Positions 54,581-64,000 of a stretch of DNA of 64,000 bases are shown here, piece after piece (within the stretch, counting starts at the first letter, position 1; each line of letters opens with the position of its first letter). The stretch spans positions 1 through 64,000 of the forward strand of contig JAEZUI010000270.1 of assembly GCA_023421115.1 (NCBI GenBank), written 5' to 3'. Below the pieces are notes generated by a model that was not told where the DNA came from, made no database searches, and saw only the letters and a list, made by a program, of their open reading frames with translations. The stretch is from Bacillota bacterium. GTDB lineage: Bacteria; Bacillota; Clostridia; Acetivibrionales; Acetivibrionaceae. A program made the translations under genes and the position numbers.

Positions 54581-57500
54581 TTATTCCTGATTGAAAATAT
54601 ACTTATTTACTGGTTTTTCCACTTTATATTCTTTTCCTTCTATCTTTTCTTTTTCTACATAAAAATATGATGTTCCTAACTCTATGTTTTCAACTTCCAC
54701 TTTTAGATAATAATCGACATTATTTTTATCCCCATCCATCCTAAGCCTCTCCAGGTTCTCTCCTTTCGGCCAGTCTATCTCGAAGGCGTTACCTGTATTT
54801 TTTTGCCTGAAAGACATTATATCTGCTATATAATGCCAGTGATATGTACCGATTGGCTGCTCTTTTCCATCTTTACCTCTCCCACTTGCGATGAGAAAAG
54901 CCGAAACAGCATACTTACCTGAGTAACTGTCTTTTAAATCTAATTTTACACCTTCTTTGGATATGTTCACCTGTACAGCTGGAACAGGATTTTCTGAATT
55001 CGGATTGAAAACCGGTTCATAATATTCTGGTAAGTTCGGAAGTTTTTGACTCCCGAAATATCCTTTATATTCTTCCTGCCTCCGTCTTATCTCCTGTCTG
55101 GTTCTCATCACTGCATCATATTTCTTTTTATAATTCTCTTCATCTTTTTTATCCGGTTTGCTCTGAATGATAAAATCTTGAGGGTCACCTTCATAATCCT
55201 TCATTTGATCTATCAAACTTATCAAATCGCCTGCAGTTGTTCCAGGACTTAAATCATAGGAAGCATCATACTTCGGATCAAAGATATTCCTGTTTAAAGG
55301 GTCAACATTCAATCCACCCATCCAAATCCCAAAATGTAGATGAGAAGCGCTTGAGTTCCCTGTATCACCTAGAAGTCCGATTATATCTCCCTTTTTCACT
55401 TTTTGCTCATTTTTCACCATTATGCTGTTCTGGATAAGATGTGTATACTCTGTTTTTATGTTCGAATTATCGTGCTCAATTGTAACAGAATATTGGAAAT
55501 TACCATTTCTATAAACCTTTGAAAACTTCGTCGTTCCATCTTCTACTGCCCTTACAAGTCTGCCTGTATCGTTCCCTTCCGCAAAGTCTATACCATTGTG
55601 CCTAGCTCCTGAATACATATAGGCAGGCCAGTTTTTGGCATTAGCATTTGTTGAAGGCAGCGGCCACAACCACCGATTTTGTGCATCTATAGCATATCTG
55701 TCAAAAGAGTATTTTTTTCCGTTCCCATCTTTATCCTTTATAATAGGATCGCAAATTTTCTTGTAATAATCGTCAATTTCGTATTTATCAGTATAAGCAT
55801 CTCCTATGGCAAAAATACCGCTAAAAGGTTCTTGTGTCCATTTATCAATTATACCTGGAGGATTGTCACTTTCACTAATGTCCACATCAATAATATACTT
55901 GTCATGACAGAGCTTTTTGGAATATCCCAGCACTCTCAAGACATATGTTCCTGCCTTCTCTTTTTTAATATATTTTAATATGGATTCATTTTTTTTCCGA
56001 TTTACTTCTTCCGGATTTTTACTATTGCCGTCGGCATCCGGTATTCCGCAGGTTGAGCACGCTACACGCACATCACCATTTTTGGTCTCCTGATACAAGA
56101 AGAGGTCATAGTCCCCTTCCCAATCGTATAAATCAATTTTAATCAAAGAGGGTTTATCTATACGTATTTTATATTCGTTAACATCAACATTTGATATCAC
56201 TGTGCCACTTTGCAAATATTTTATCTGCGTAGGAGCCTCCAAACATCCAACTTCAATGTGGTTAGGCTCTATTGAACTATCTGAGTTGACACCATGAAAA
56301 GCACCAGATACAAAACCATTTTTATACAAGTTATTTTTTAACACTTTCCATTTTTCATTTTCAAAGTATATTGAATTCCAGAAGAATGACTTTCCTTTAT
56401 CTAATTTCTCATCTTTATTATCTTTTCCAAGATAGTACCAATTCATATTGGTCGCAATGCCAAAAGCATGATTATCAAGCCCTTTATCAGGATCCTTGTC
56501 AATAAACCTCGGACTATAACCCATATCTGATTTACTGTTTGAAAGTAATGTTTTGACTTTTTCAAAACTTTCTTTAACATTCGTGTTTACAGGAATGGTT
56601 ATGGATTTCGCCAGATACAAATCTACTATGTTTTCTTCCTTCCATAAAGGATCCACAAATACTTCTCCCTTAGTTGAAGTATTGCTGTAGTAATAATACG
56701 GGAATTGCCTGTAGCATAAATATCCCAGCTCATTTAACGGACTAAGCGCTACCTTGTCGTACCAGGAAGCTGATATTTGAGTCATCATGTTTTTTGACAA
56801 AAGCTGCCAAAAAAGCTTGTCGGATATTTTATACCCACATATTATTCCGGATTCTTTTGTTAATATAAAATCTTCAACTAAGCCTTTAAGCTTTTCTGTA
56901 TTTTCTTTTGAAGACAAAATATAATGCCACGTCTTGCCTTCTTCAACTTTACTTTCTATGTAAACTGCATTTTTCTTTTCTTTGTCCATATCCCAAAGCA
57001 AATATCTATCTGTTTTGGAAGGCTCATCAAATATGATCTCGTTTGGTATATCAAGACATATAATATTGCCCGATAGCGGGAGTCTCCAATCTTTCTCATC
57101 AACTGACCCGCTTCCCTGCATCAGTTTAAGCTTTTTTACCTCATTTGGAAAACAAGCCGAAGCCAATGCCCTGACCATTTTATCGTCGTTCTGTGCCTTA
57201 TCAAGGTCGAAATCAAATGCTATTTTACTTCCTATCTTTGTTTTTTTCAAAGCCTCTATATTAGCTCCATAGTCTGTCTCTGGCTGGTCTGACAAAAGAT
57301 TTTGGGAATCATAAATATTAAGAAGGATATATTTCAAACTCTCTTTATTTATGTCATGCTCCTCTATACTTTTTTCCTTCATATAAGTTTCATAGTTTTC
57401 GAATACATTCCGAAATGCTCTGTAATAAAGCGATAGGCCCTCAAATTTATTAAGATCTGCACTCTTATTTTCAATGCTTGTTTTAGGTAACATATACTTG

Positions 57501-59248
57501 CGGTTATTGATATTTAAGCCGCTAAGGATGTTTTCAATAACATCAGTGTCCTCTGCATCATTACTTTTCTTCCCATCATCACTTAGAAGGCTTTTCATAT
57601 TCTTCACAAATTCCAGGTTAATATCTGCCAAGGGCATTAATGTATACCTGTTAAACTGTATTTTTTCTTCTTTTAACTTATACTTTCCAAATCCAAAAAT
57701 TCCTTTTGGGGATACAACCGCTTTCTTTTCATCAGGTTTCTCATTACCGCATTCAAAACCTTTAATATAACTAATATTCAGGTTTCCGTCATTATCAATA
57801 CTATCAATACACGCAGCACACTTAACTGAACCTTCTTCATCAAGCTCTAAAAGATACCCTCCCGGCTCCGGATAGTAAAGAGAATCCTCAGTACTGCTTA
57901 TCCCTTTAAAATCATCTATTTGCAGTGGATGAAGAAATTTTTGAGCACGAATGCTGTTAAGATACATCATATCCTCACCCATAATCTGATGACCCTCATC
58001 ATAAGCGGGCACAAAAACAGTTTCCATGACTTTTGTATCCTTTGCACTGAACACAACCTCAACCCTTACTTTTACAGGACGCGTACCATAAGGATAGTCC
58101 GCCAGAATTGCCGTTCTGTCAAGTATTATATAACCTTTACCAAACCTTGCTTTATTTGTGTCAATTTTATAGTTTTTAATTATATTTTTGGTTCCTGATT
58201 TCCCGTCCTTGCTTATCTCATAAAAGTTAACACCTGTAATTGCTTTATTGTAATCCTCCTCAGCAAGTGAAATTCGTATGTTTTCTCTCGGGAAAATTCC
58301 TCCTCCGGGACACTGAGGACTCTTATCGAGAATCTCACTATTGAGAAAAAGAGCCTTTCGAAGTGCTTCAATATTTTCTACGTATTCTGCTGCTTTATCC
58401 CGGTCCTTTGTCGAATTTTTCGGTTCTTTTGTCACAGCTGCACACTGTATCTGGATATTATTCCTTTTATATATTCCCTCCTTGGTATAAAGACTACAAA
58501 AGGAATTTTTATAATATGGGAATGTAAGATTGTTATATTCAAGATATGAATTGTAATACACCTCAAAAAAAGCTTCAATGTTCTGAGAAAATTCATTAAT
58601 TGAGGTAAGTGTTATCGTACAAAAAGGATATTCCTCTTCTTGCAGTTTATATTCTTCTTTTTTAAAATCATTATTGCCTGTTTTATCAATTAAACCTTTT
58701 ATTTTTTCTCCAAAATCATTTAACTCATCATTAATTGTTTCTAAAAGCTTTGAATATTCTTTGATTTTATCAAGGTATTTGTCATTATTTCCTCCACTTA
58801 TCTCTGCACCATTCCTGTCAACTTTCTTTAAAGGTGTATTTATCAGAAAGTACTCACCTCGATCACTTCTTATGTCTTGCATTTGTAATTCTTTAATTGT
58901 CTTCTCTGTTTTTTGGTAAATGTCAGCATATAAGTTTTTAAGGTCTGCAGTTTCTATTGAAATCTGGTCCAACTTTTTCTTAGTTTGCTGTTTATTCTCC
59001 GGTGCATATTCCTTAAGGAGCTTTAACAGTGCATCTTTTTTCTTTTCTAAATCAGCATTTTTTAACTGTTCAGTCACATTCAGCAAATCAACGTGTAGCG
59101 GATGAATACGATCTATCGTCATACCTTTTGAAACTTCCTGTGTTGCTGAGTTGGAGTATACACTTGTGTAACCGGAATTTGTGAAAAGAAATGCAAGGAC
59201 AAGAAAAACTGCAAAACAAGACCGATAGCTTTTTCTAAAGCAGTTCAT
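54581..59248 (-). CDS. secreted M23 metallopeptidase-domain protein
   Basis: 1555 residues. A signal peptide (SCFAVFLVLAFLFTNSGYTS) is followed by a coiled coil (about 60-170), a large region without recognised family (about 200-1000), a PPC-like beta domain (about 1015-1130; RIDKPSLIKIDLYDWEGDYD) and a LytM/M23 domain (about 1200-1330) with HNGIDF supplying the zinc-binding His and Asp and SHLHFG the catalytic and third ligand. The C-terminal 190 residues end in a beta domain. M23 enzymes cut peptidoglycan cross-bridges or lysine-rich peptides. It comes before the giant surface protein in one operon, so it may open the wall for its assembly. The 5' leader has a CTTCTAGGGGGG ribosome site. 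Confidence 0.85.
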   Translation of the reverse strand: MNCFRKSYRSCFAVFLVLAFLFTNSGYTSVYSNSATQEVSKGMTIDRIHPLHVDLLNVTEQLKNADLEKKKDALLKLLKEYAPENKQQTKKKLDQISIETADLKNLYADIYQKTEKTIKELQMQDIRSDRGEYFLINTPLKKVDRNGAEISGGNNDKYLDKIKEYSKLLETINDELNDFGEKIKGLIDKTGNNDFKKEEYKLQEEEYPFCTITLTSINEFSQNIEAFFEVYYNSYLEYNNLTFPYYKNSFCSLYTKEGIYKRNNIQIQCAAVTKEPKNSTKDRDKAAEYVENIEALRKALFLNSEILDKSPQCPGGGIFPRENIRISLAEEDYNKAITGVNFYEISKDGKSGTKNIIKNYKIDTNKARFGKGYIILDRTAILADYPYGTRPVKVRVEVVFSAKDTKVMETVFVPAYDEGHQIMGEDMMYLNSIRAQKFLHPLQIDDFKGISSTEDSLYYPEPGGYLLELDEEGSVKCAACIDSIDNDGNLNISYIKGFECGNEKPDEKKAVVSPKGIFGFGKYKLKEEKIQFNRYTLMPLADINLEFVKNMKSLLSDDGKKSNDAEDTDVIENILSGLNINNRKYMLPKTSIENKSADLNKFEGLSLYYRAFRNVFENYETYMKEKSIEEHDINKESLKYILLNIYDSQNLLSDQPETDYGANIEALKKTKIGSKIAFDFDLDKAQNDDKMVRALASACFPNEVKKLKLMQGSGSVDEKDWRLPLSGNIICLDIPNEIIFDEPSKTDRYLLWDMDKEKKNAVYIESKVEEGKTWHYILSSKENTEKLKGLVEDFILTKESGIICGYKISDKLFWQLLSKNMMTQISASWYDKVALSPLNELGYLCYRQFPYYYYSNTSTKGEVFVDPLWKEENIVDLYLAKSITIPVNTNVKESFEKVKTLLSNSKSDMGYSPRFIDKDPDKGLDNHAFGIATNMNWYYLGKDNKDEKLDKGKSFFWNSIYFENEKWKVLKNNLYKNGFVSGAFHGVNSDSSIEPNHIEVGCLEAPTQIKYLQSGTVISNVDVNEYKIRIDKPSLIKIDLYDWEGDYDLFLYQETKNGDVRVACSTCGIPDADGNSKNPEEVNRKKNESILKYIKKEKAGTYVLRVLGYSKKLCHDKYIIDVDISESDNPPGIIDKWTQEPFSGIFAIGDAYTDKYEIDDYYKKICDPIIKDKDGNGKKYSFDRYAIDAQNRWLWPLPSTNANAKNWPAYMYSGARHNGIDFAEGNDTGRLVRAVEDGTTKFSKVYRNGNFQYSVTIEHDNSNIKTEYTHLIQNSIMVKNEQKVKKGDIIGLLGDTGNSSASHLHFGIWMGGLNVDPLNRNIFDPKYDASYDLSPGTTAGDLISLIDQMKDYEGDPQDFIIQSKPDKKDEENYKKKYDAVMRTRQEIRRRQEEYKGYFGSQKLPNLPEYYEPVFNPNSENPVPAVQVNISKEGVKLDLKDSYSGKYAVSAFLIASGRGKDGKEQPIGTYHWHYIADIMSFRQKNTGNAFEIDWPKGENLERLRMDGDKNNVDYYLKVEVENIELGTSYFYVEKEKIEGKEYKVEKPVNKYIFNQE

Positions 59249-59528
59249 AAAATTCCCCCCTAGAAGCAGATTTTATTTATTATAATTATTACCATACTAA
59301 TATATAAATGTAATTGGTAAAACGGCTAAAAAAAATAGCCCCCTAGAAGAAAGACCCGTGGAATTATATTCAGGTATTATTTCAAAAAAGCGGATTTACA
59401 TTTTTTCCGTTGCAAAATAATGTTTATATGTTTGAAGCTTTTAGCTTCATTATTGGGTTGGAACTATATCTTTTGACTAATGATTTTTTAAAACACCTTA
59501 GGTAATTCATATCGATATTATTAGTATT
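59249..59528 (-). promoter_or_regulatory. leader region of the M23/S-layer operon
   Basis: On the minus strand the sequence CTTCTAGGGGG occurs twice: once as the ribosome site of the M23 gene (near 59256-59266) and once near 59339-59349, about 80 bases upstream, directly before a hairpin GGCTA-T7-TAGCC (59324-59340). A second small hairpin GAAGCT-TTT-AGCTTC lies at 59434-59448. One may end the upstream kinase transcript. The repeated ribosome-like sequence may be part of a leader structure, or a decoy. Confidence 0.4.
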
Positions 59529-60941
59529 TTAAAATCTAACACTTGAGTTTGGAAAAATAAGGTATACAGTAGCTCCGGAATTTTTCCTGCCAATAATTTT
59601 TATATCTCCGTCATGCTTAAGCATAACATTATAGCAGTACGTAAGCCCGAGACCGAAATTGTTGTTTAACTTCTTAGTTGTAAAAAAGGGTTCGAAAATA
59701 AAGTTTAAGTTTTCCGAGGATATCCCTTTTCCATTATCCTTTATTACTAATGCATGCTGGTTTGAGTATTTTGTATAGGAAAATTCCAGCAATCCGTTGT
59801 CATGCAACGCTTCAAACGAATTTTTTATAATATTGTTCAACACCTCTTTAAAATGAGAAATATCAAAATACAATTCAATATTTTGTGGAATATTTATTTT
59901 ATATTGAATTTTCTTGGTTGAAAGTAAAATTGAATTATGTTCAATAGCCTTATTCACAATTTCATAAACATTGAACCTGGTTTTATTAATTTCAAATTCT
60001 CCGGTTTGTGACCTTATCCGAAAAATCAACTGCTGGATATGTTCGGTACATGAATCTACTATTTTGATTTCATCATTTATCAGCGTTGTATCAAAGCCAT
60101 TTAATGAAAGCACTCTTTTTATATTTTGCATACTTAATTTAACTTTTGCAATTTCGTTTTTTATACCATGATTTATAAGCTGTGTTCCTTGTAAAGATGC
60201 TCTTGTAGAGCTTTCGATTCTATGTTTTTCAATTTTTAGTCGTACTCCAAGCGAGCCAATCTTAAAAAAAGAAACGAAAACCGGCAGGAATAAACACAAT
60301 ATAGCAATATGTAATTTTCTATAAGATGTGTTATCACCAAAAGCACGAAGAATATACCAGAACACAAGGCACACTGCTGAAATAACTATAGTCGGTATAA
60401 ACAATGCTATTTTCTGAATTTTTGTGGAATTGTCCGATGGACTTTGCAATGCTTTATACATTAGGAAATATGTAATAAGGAAGTATACTGTTGCCCAAGT
60501 TGAAAGAATGGCAAAATGTAATTTGGTCACCGGGTGCAGGGGAGTTATAATATACATAATCACTGTCGGAATAGCTGCAAGCAGGATAACTTGTTTAAAA
60601 TATTTAAAATAATTGCAGCTGTAATACTCCCAAAATGCAATACCAAAAATTAGAATTGCATAGGGTGTAAAATAATACGTTATTCCTGCAACTACATCAG
60701 AGATAAAAAAGATTCTGCTGTAAATATTGTCCTGCCCGTTCATAAAAGGCTTTGAAAAATATTCAAGCACAAAACTGAATGTTCCAATCCCATATAGAAA
60801 TGTAAATATGAAGGCCCATTGATTAACCCTATTTTTGCGGTTCAGCATTAAAAAGACCCATGAAACACCCCATATGGCAATTGTTGAAAGAGACCACAAT
60901 ATTATAAGTCTCTTTGTCTCATAGTCCATTTCAAAAACCAT
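59529..60941 (-). CDS. membrane sensor histidine kinase
   Basis: 470 residues with six or seven membrane helices over about 10-225, then a coiled linker, H258 in LINHGIKNEIAK and an HATPase_c domain (NIIKNSFEAL, DNGKGIS, FGLGLTYC). The H-box lacks the HisKA pattern and resembles kinases where the phospho-histidine precedes a GIKNE motif. The start overlaps the response-regulator stop by 11 bases. This pair directly precedes the M23 peptidase and giant surface-protein genes on the same strand, so it may control them. Confidence 0.88.
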   Translation of the reverse strand: MVFEMDYETKRLIILWSLSTIAIWGVSWVFLMLNRKNRVNQWAFIFTFLYGIGTFSFVLEYFSKPFMNGQDNIYSRIFFISDVVAGITYYFTPYAILIFGIAFWEYYSCNYFKYFKQVILLAAIPTVIMYIITPLHPVTKLHFAILSTWATVYFLITYFLMYKALQSPSDNSTKIQKIALFIPTIVISAVCLVFWYILRAFGDNTSYRKLHIAILCLFLPVFVSFFKIGSLGVRLKIEKHRIESSTRASLQGTQLINHGIKNEIAKVKLSMQNIKRVLSLNGFDTTLINDEIKIVDSCTEHIQQLIFRIRSQTGEFEINKTRFNVYEIVNKAIEHNSILLSTKKIQYKINIPQNIELYFDISHFKEVLNNIIKNSFEALHDNGLLEFSYTKYSNQHALVIKDNGKGISSENLNFIFEPFFTTKKLNNNFGLGLTYCYNVMLKHDGDIKIIGRKNSGATVYLIFPNSSVRF

Positions 60942-61557
60942 TTTTCCTCACCTTAGCGATCGCCTCCTTGATACTTTTAACATTCATTTTTTTGTTAATA
61001 CTTTTTATCTGATTTCTAAGAGTATTCCTTGTTTTGAATAAACTATTCTCCACTTCTTTGCTGGAACACCCTCCTTCAAAGAGCTCAAAAACTTTTCTTT
61101 CCTCCAATGACAGATGACTTAGGTGTTCTTCTCTTTTTAACCTTCGCAATTCATTAATCAAAGCTTGCATTGGTCCTTCCGATCTCATACAGGTTCTTAT
61201 GGTATTAGCCAGTCCGGCAGCATCATTTTTCTCCACATACTGCAAAGCACCTATAAGAAAAGAGTTCTTATAGATTTCCTGATGGGATATAGAAGATAAC
61301 ATAATAGTTCTTATATTCAGTTCATTAATGATAGCCGCAGCTGCAAATAAACCACCCTGGTTTTCTCCTGCCCCACCGGACAAATTTATATCCATTAAAA
61401 CAATATCAGGAACAAGCGATCTTGATAGTACTAGCGCATCATGTTCATTTGCTGCAGTTCCCACTACTTCCAAATCGTCCTCAAAGGACAGCCTCCTGGC
61501 TATAAGACTAATCCATTCCCGATCATCATCAACAATAAGAACCCGTATTTTTTCCAT
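60931..61557 (-). CDS. NarL/FixJ-type response regulator
   Basis: 208 residues: receiver domain with the acidic cluster D10-D12 and phospho-acceptor D56 in VLMDINLSGG, then a C-terminal helix-turn-helix (about 148-203: LSLEERKVFELFEGGCSSKE, TRNTLRNQIKSINKK). The loop after D56 is longer than usual (GGAGENQGG). It is first in the two-gene operon with the kinase and should be its partner. Candidate targets are its own promoter and the M23/S-layer operon downstream. Confidence 0.9.
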   Translation of the reverse strand: MEKIRVLIVDDDREWISLIARRLSFEDDLEVVGTAANEHDALVLSRSLVPDIVLMDINLSGGAGENQGGLFAAAAIINELNIRTIMLSSISHQEIYKNSFLIGALQYVEKNDAAGLANTIRTCMRSEGPMQALINELRRLKREEHLSHLSLEERKVFELFEGGCSSKEVENSLFKTRNTLRNQIKSINKKMNVKSIKEAIAKVRKNGF

Positions 61558-61762
61558 TTAGTGCCTCAAATTTTTTAATTATAATTAGCAATTTACATCA
61601 TAGCAAATTATAGTAATAATTTATCATTATCATCAGTTTAAGTCAATATTTTCGAGGCATTCAGGCATTCAGGGAATATTCATGGTTGGAACATTATTTT
61701 TTTGTTAAGTAACAAACACCTAGAAATCACGCATTTTTTACCACCAATATACCCTTCTTAAA

Positions 61763-64000
61763 TTACTTCAACTTTTCAAAATACAACTCGGGTAAAATAA
61801 CCCTAATCTCGTACTCTGAATCTTCCTTCTGCCAATAAACGATAAACCTGATTTTAGCCTTTTTAGGAGCATAGTTTTTTTGCTTAATAGCCTCGATTTT
61901 ACTCATAAAGCTTTTTGAAAATTTTAAAACTATCTGTCCTTTTGAATTAAAGCAGCAGTCCTCATGTGCTGTAAGCTCATCACCACTGTTAAGTTGTGCA
62001 ATCAAAGGCTGTGTAGATAGAAAAAAGTCCAGCCACACATCCTTGAAACCAAGCTGCATTGCCAATTGTTTCGGAGGTAAATAAATATTATCGTCTTTTA
62101 TCATCTCGACATTCTCTACCTTTAACGAATTTAAATAATTTCCATTGTAATGAAGGGTCAGGTTTTGTTTAGCCCTTGTCATTGCGACATAGAAAAGCCT
62201 TTTAGCTTGATCGGACTCTAAATCAAATTGGTTTAAAACCAGATAAACATTGTCAAACTCTCTGCCCTTAGCTTTGTGAATGGTTGAAACAAATATCGTA
62301 TCCACCTTTTCCCCATAAAAGTCTTCAAGTTTTGATTCCCGTATAAAAATCTCAATATCTGACTTGTATTTACTCTTAGTATTTGTTGCCTCAAAATCCC
62401 TTATGATATTTAGGCATATATCATAATTTAAGCTATTTTGAAATTTGTCTTTTAATTTCCGTTTTGCGTTTTCCCAAACTTCTTTGTCTATAATGTACGT
62501 AGCTTCACCAAAATTAAGCTGGCTTAAGAAAAAACGCACCTCTAAAAGGTCAAGAAGGTTAAAGCCTTCATTGGACTGAATAAGTCTTGCCTTAAGTCCT
62601 TTTTTAATAAGCAATCCGGCAATCTGCAACGCCTCGTCATTAGTTCTTGTCAAAACACAGGTTGTTCCACAAAGATCTTCACTCAAAATATCTTTGACCA
62701 CCGGTGTTATAAGATTACAGCTTTTATGGGAAACTAGTTTGATTTTCCCTGTATCTCCCTGTACAGCAAAAATTGGTGTAATTTTTAAGCGGCGAGAAAT
62801 TTTCTTAACAAATATGTTTGTAAAATCAACCAAATTTCTATGACTCCTGTAATTTTCTACAAGCTCGTACATAACTGCATTTTGATCTTTAATCATACTC
62901 TCTAAGTACTTTGAACTGGCACCTCTGAATTCATAAATATTCTGGTCATCATCTCCAACTGCAATAACTCGCATATCCTCGTTTTTTTCCATCAAAGCAG
63001 AGATCAATTCAAACTCATCAGCGTCCATATCCTGAGCTTCATCTATAACCAAAACAGTCTTTGTAATCCTACCGGTTTCAACTTCACCGTTTCGAATTTT
63101 CCTGACGGTCTCTTTTATTATCTCATCGGACTTTTCAATTGTTCCCACTCTTCCTAGCAAGTCGAAACAATAGGAATGAAAAGTTTTTATTTCTATAAAA
63201 TTAGCGGCATTTCCCACAAGCTTTAGCAGGCGTTTTTTAAACTCCGTTGCAGCAGCTCTAGAGAAAGTTACCATAAGCAGTTGATCATGTTTGACATCTT
63301 CCATCAGCAGCAAGGATGCAAGTTTATGAACTAAAACACGAGTCTTTCCGCTTCCTGGTCCTGCTGCCACAACAATATTCTTTGTTTTGTTATCTGTAAT
63401 GATATTTAATTGAGCTGGCGATAACTCCCCAAAAAGCTGCTTGAATTTGGCGGGAGTGATATTTCTTTTAATTTCATTCTGGCGACTCCCTCCAAAGTAC
63501 TTATTTAGGAAGGAGGAGTAATTCAATTGAAAGTAATCATCTACAAACTTGAGAGCAGCTTGATAATCACTCGCCATTTTCCTGGCATATTCGCCCACAA
63601 TATGAATTTGCTGCACTTTGTTTTCATAATACTCCTTAAGCTTTTGATAATCCTCAACCTTATAACGTTTTTTATTGTCGAGCTCTATGCGCCGTATCTC
63701 CATAGGATTATACAGCACCATAAAACCACCCTCTATCTTCAATGCTCCTATTTTAGATAAGTAGAATAGCGCATCCTCTATGTCTTGAATACTGCTTTCA
63801 AAATTAAACATTGTAAGTCTTAAGTTAAATTCATCTTTCACTTCAAAAACCGAAAACTCAACCATCACTTCGTCTTTCGCAGCTTCATCCTGTTTTATAC
63901 TTTCCTCGCTCTTATCATAAAGATACTCTAAGACAAACTGTGACAGCTCATGTCTTTTTAAGAGCTTATCTTCAAGCATTTCCCTTTCTAGAAGAGAAAC
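61763..64000 (-). CDS. UvrD/Rep-family superfamily I helicase, 5' end beyond window
   Basis: The frame is open to the window edge, with residues VSLLERE before the first ATG (63979), so the gene probably begins outside the window. About 240 N-terminal residues form an alpha/beta region of RQC/HRDC-like appearance, then UvrD motifs: motif I VAAGPGSGKTRVLVHK, motif II VLVIDEAQDMD, motif III VGDDDQNIYEFRG, motif IV VENYRSHRNLVDF, motif V STIHKAKGREFDNVYLV and motif VI FYVAMTRAKQNL. It unwinds DNA using ATP. In clostridia such a domain may be fused behind a RecQ helicase; the upstream sequence would decide. It ends with a short basic tail. Confidence 0.88.
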   Translation of the reverse strand, partial: VSLLEREMLEDKLLKRHELSQFVLEYLYDKSEESIKQDEAAKDEVMVEFSVFEVKDEFNLRLTMFNFESSIQDIEDALFYLSKIGALKIEGGFMVLYNPMEIRRIELDNKKRYKVEDYQKLKEYYENKVQQIHIVGEYARKMASDYQAALKFVDDYFQLNYSSFLNKYFGGSRQNEIKRNITPAKFKQLFGELSPAQLNIITDNKTKNIVVAAGPGSGKTRVLVHKLASLLLMEDVKHDQLLMVTFSRAAATEFKKRLLKLVGNAANFIEIKTFHSYCFDLLGRVGTIEKSDEIIKETVRKIRNGEVETGRITKTVLVIDEAQDMDADEFELISALMEKNEDMRVIAVGDDDQNIYEFRGASSKYLESMIKDQNAVMYELVENYRSHRNLVDFTNIFVKKISRRLKITPIFAVQGDTGKIKLVSHKSCNLITPVVKDILSEDLCGTTCVLTRTNDEALQIAGLLIKKGLKARLIQSNEGFNLLDLLEVRFFLSQLNFGEATYIIDKEVWENAKRKLKDKFQNSLNYDICLNIIRDFEATNTKSKYKSDIEIFIRESKLEDFYGEKVDTIFVSTIHKAKGREFDNVYLVLNQFDLESDQAKRLFYVAMTRAKQNLTLHYNGNYLNSLKVENVEMIKDDNIYLPPKQLAMQLGFKDVWLDFFLSTQPLIAQLNSGDELTAHEDCCFNSKGQIVLKFSKSFMSKIEAIKQKNYAPKKAKIRFIVYWQKEDSEYEIRVILPELYFEKLK

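Noticed and set aside
59249..59528. Cyclic-di-GMP riboswitch in the leader of the M23/S-layer operon
   Set aside because: Considered because of the GGDEF proteins upstream in the window, but the conserved core sequences of the known class I aptamer are not present.
1..64000. tRNA, rRNA or CRISPR arrays
   Set aside because: No cloverleaf-like sequence, rRNA segment or regularly spaced direct repeats were found on reading both strands.

Overview
The window looks like chromosome of an anaerobic, low-GC, cellulosome-forming clostridium (Acetivibrio / Pseudobacteroides / Ruminiclostridium type). This is inferred from AT-rich DNA, strong AGGAGG ribosome sites, a secreted protein ending in a type I dockerin (positions 1848-3869), S-layer homology domains on a giant surface protein, and many ECF sigma/anti-sigma and two-component genes. 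No tRNA, rRNA, CRISPR array or intact insertion sequence was seen.

Layout. 1-1650: a ParE/Phd toxin-antitoxin pair and two decayed genes (a frameshifted membrane protein and an AraC/GyrI-type regulator). 1848-3869: an RCC1-repeat dockerin protein. 4674-13016: the most interesting locus, a ribosomally made peptide (RiPP) cluster of the CXXX-repeat type. It holds a 66-residue precursor with eleven cysteines at exact four-residue spacing, a 712-residue radical SAM/SPASM maturase with a second maturase-like half, a small modification-system protein whose second codon is a stop, a peptide ABC exporter and a subtilisin-family protease. A NarL-type two-component system is divergent from it and may control it.

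13173-29105: an accessory-looking stretch with three ECF sigma/anti-sigma pairs, a lipoprotein, a serine hydrolase, an ATPase/TOPRIM pair resembling phage-defence modules, a TfoX C-terminal-domain protein, an ankyrin protein and several gene fragments. Three copies of one convergent gene junction (17211, 20457, 24001) show that this stretch was reshuffled by duplication and recombination.

29502-41766: a signalling block with a Ser/Thr kinase-ATPase-GAF-GGDEF giant, two tandem cytosolic histidine kinases carrying sugar-binding-protein-like sensor domains, and a REC-GAF-GGDEF response regulator. Together they suggest input-controlled cyclic-di-GMP synthesis. 41911-61557: a two-component system, a secreted M23 metallopeptidase and a 4221-residue SLH-anchored surface protein in one direction, probably a cell-envelope assembly or remodelling unit. 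The window ends inside a UvrD-type helicase gene that is open at its 5' side.

All family assignments come from reading motifs by eye; no database search was run.
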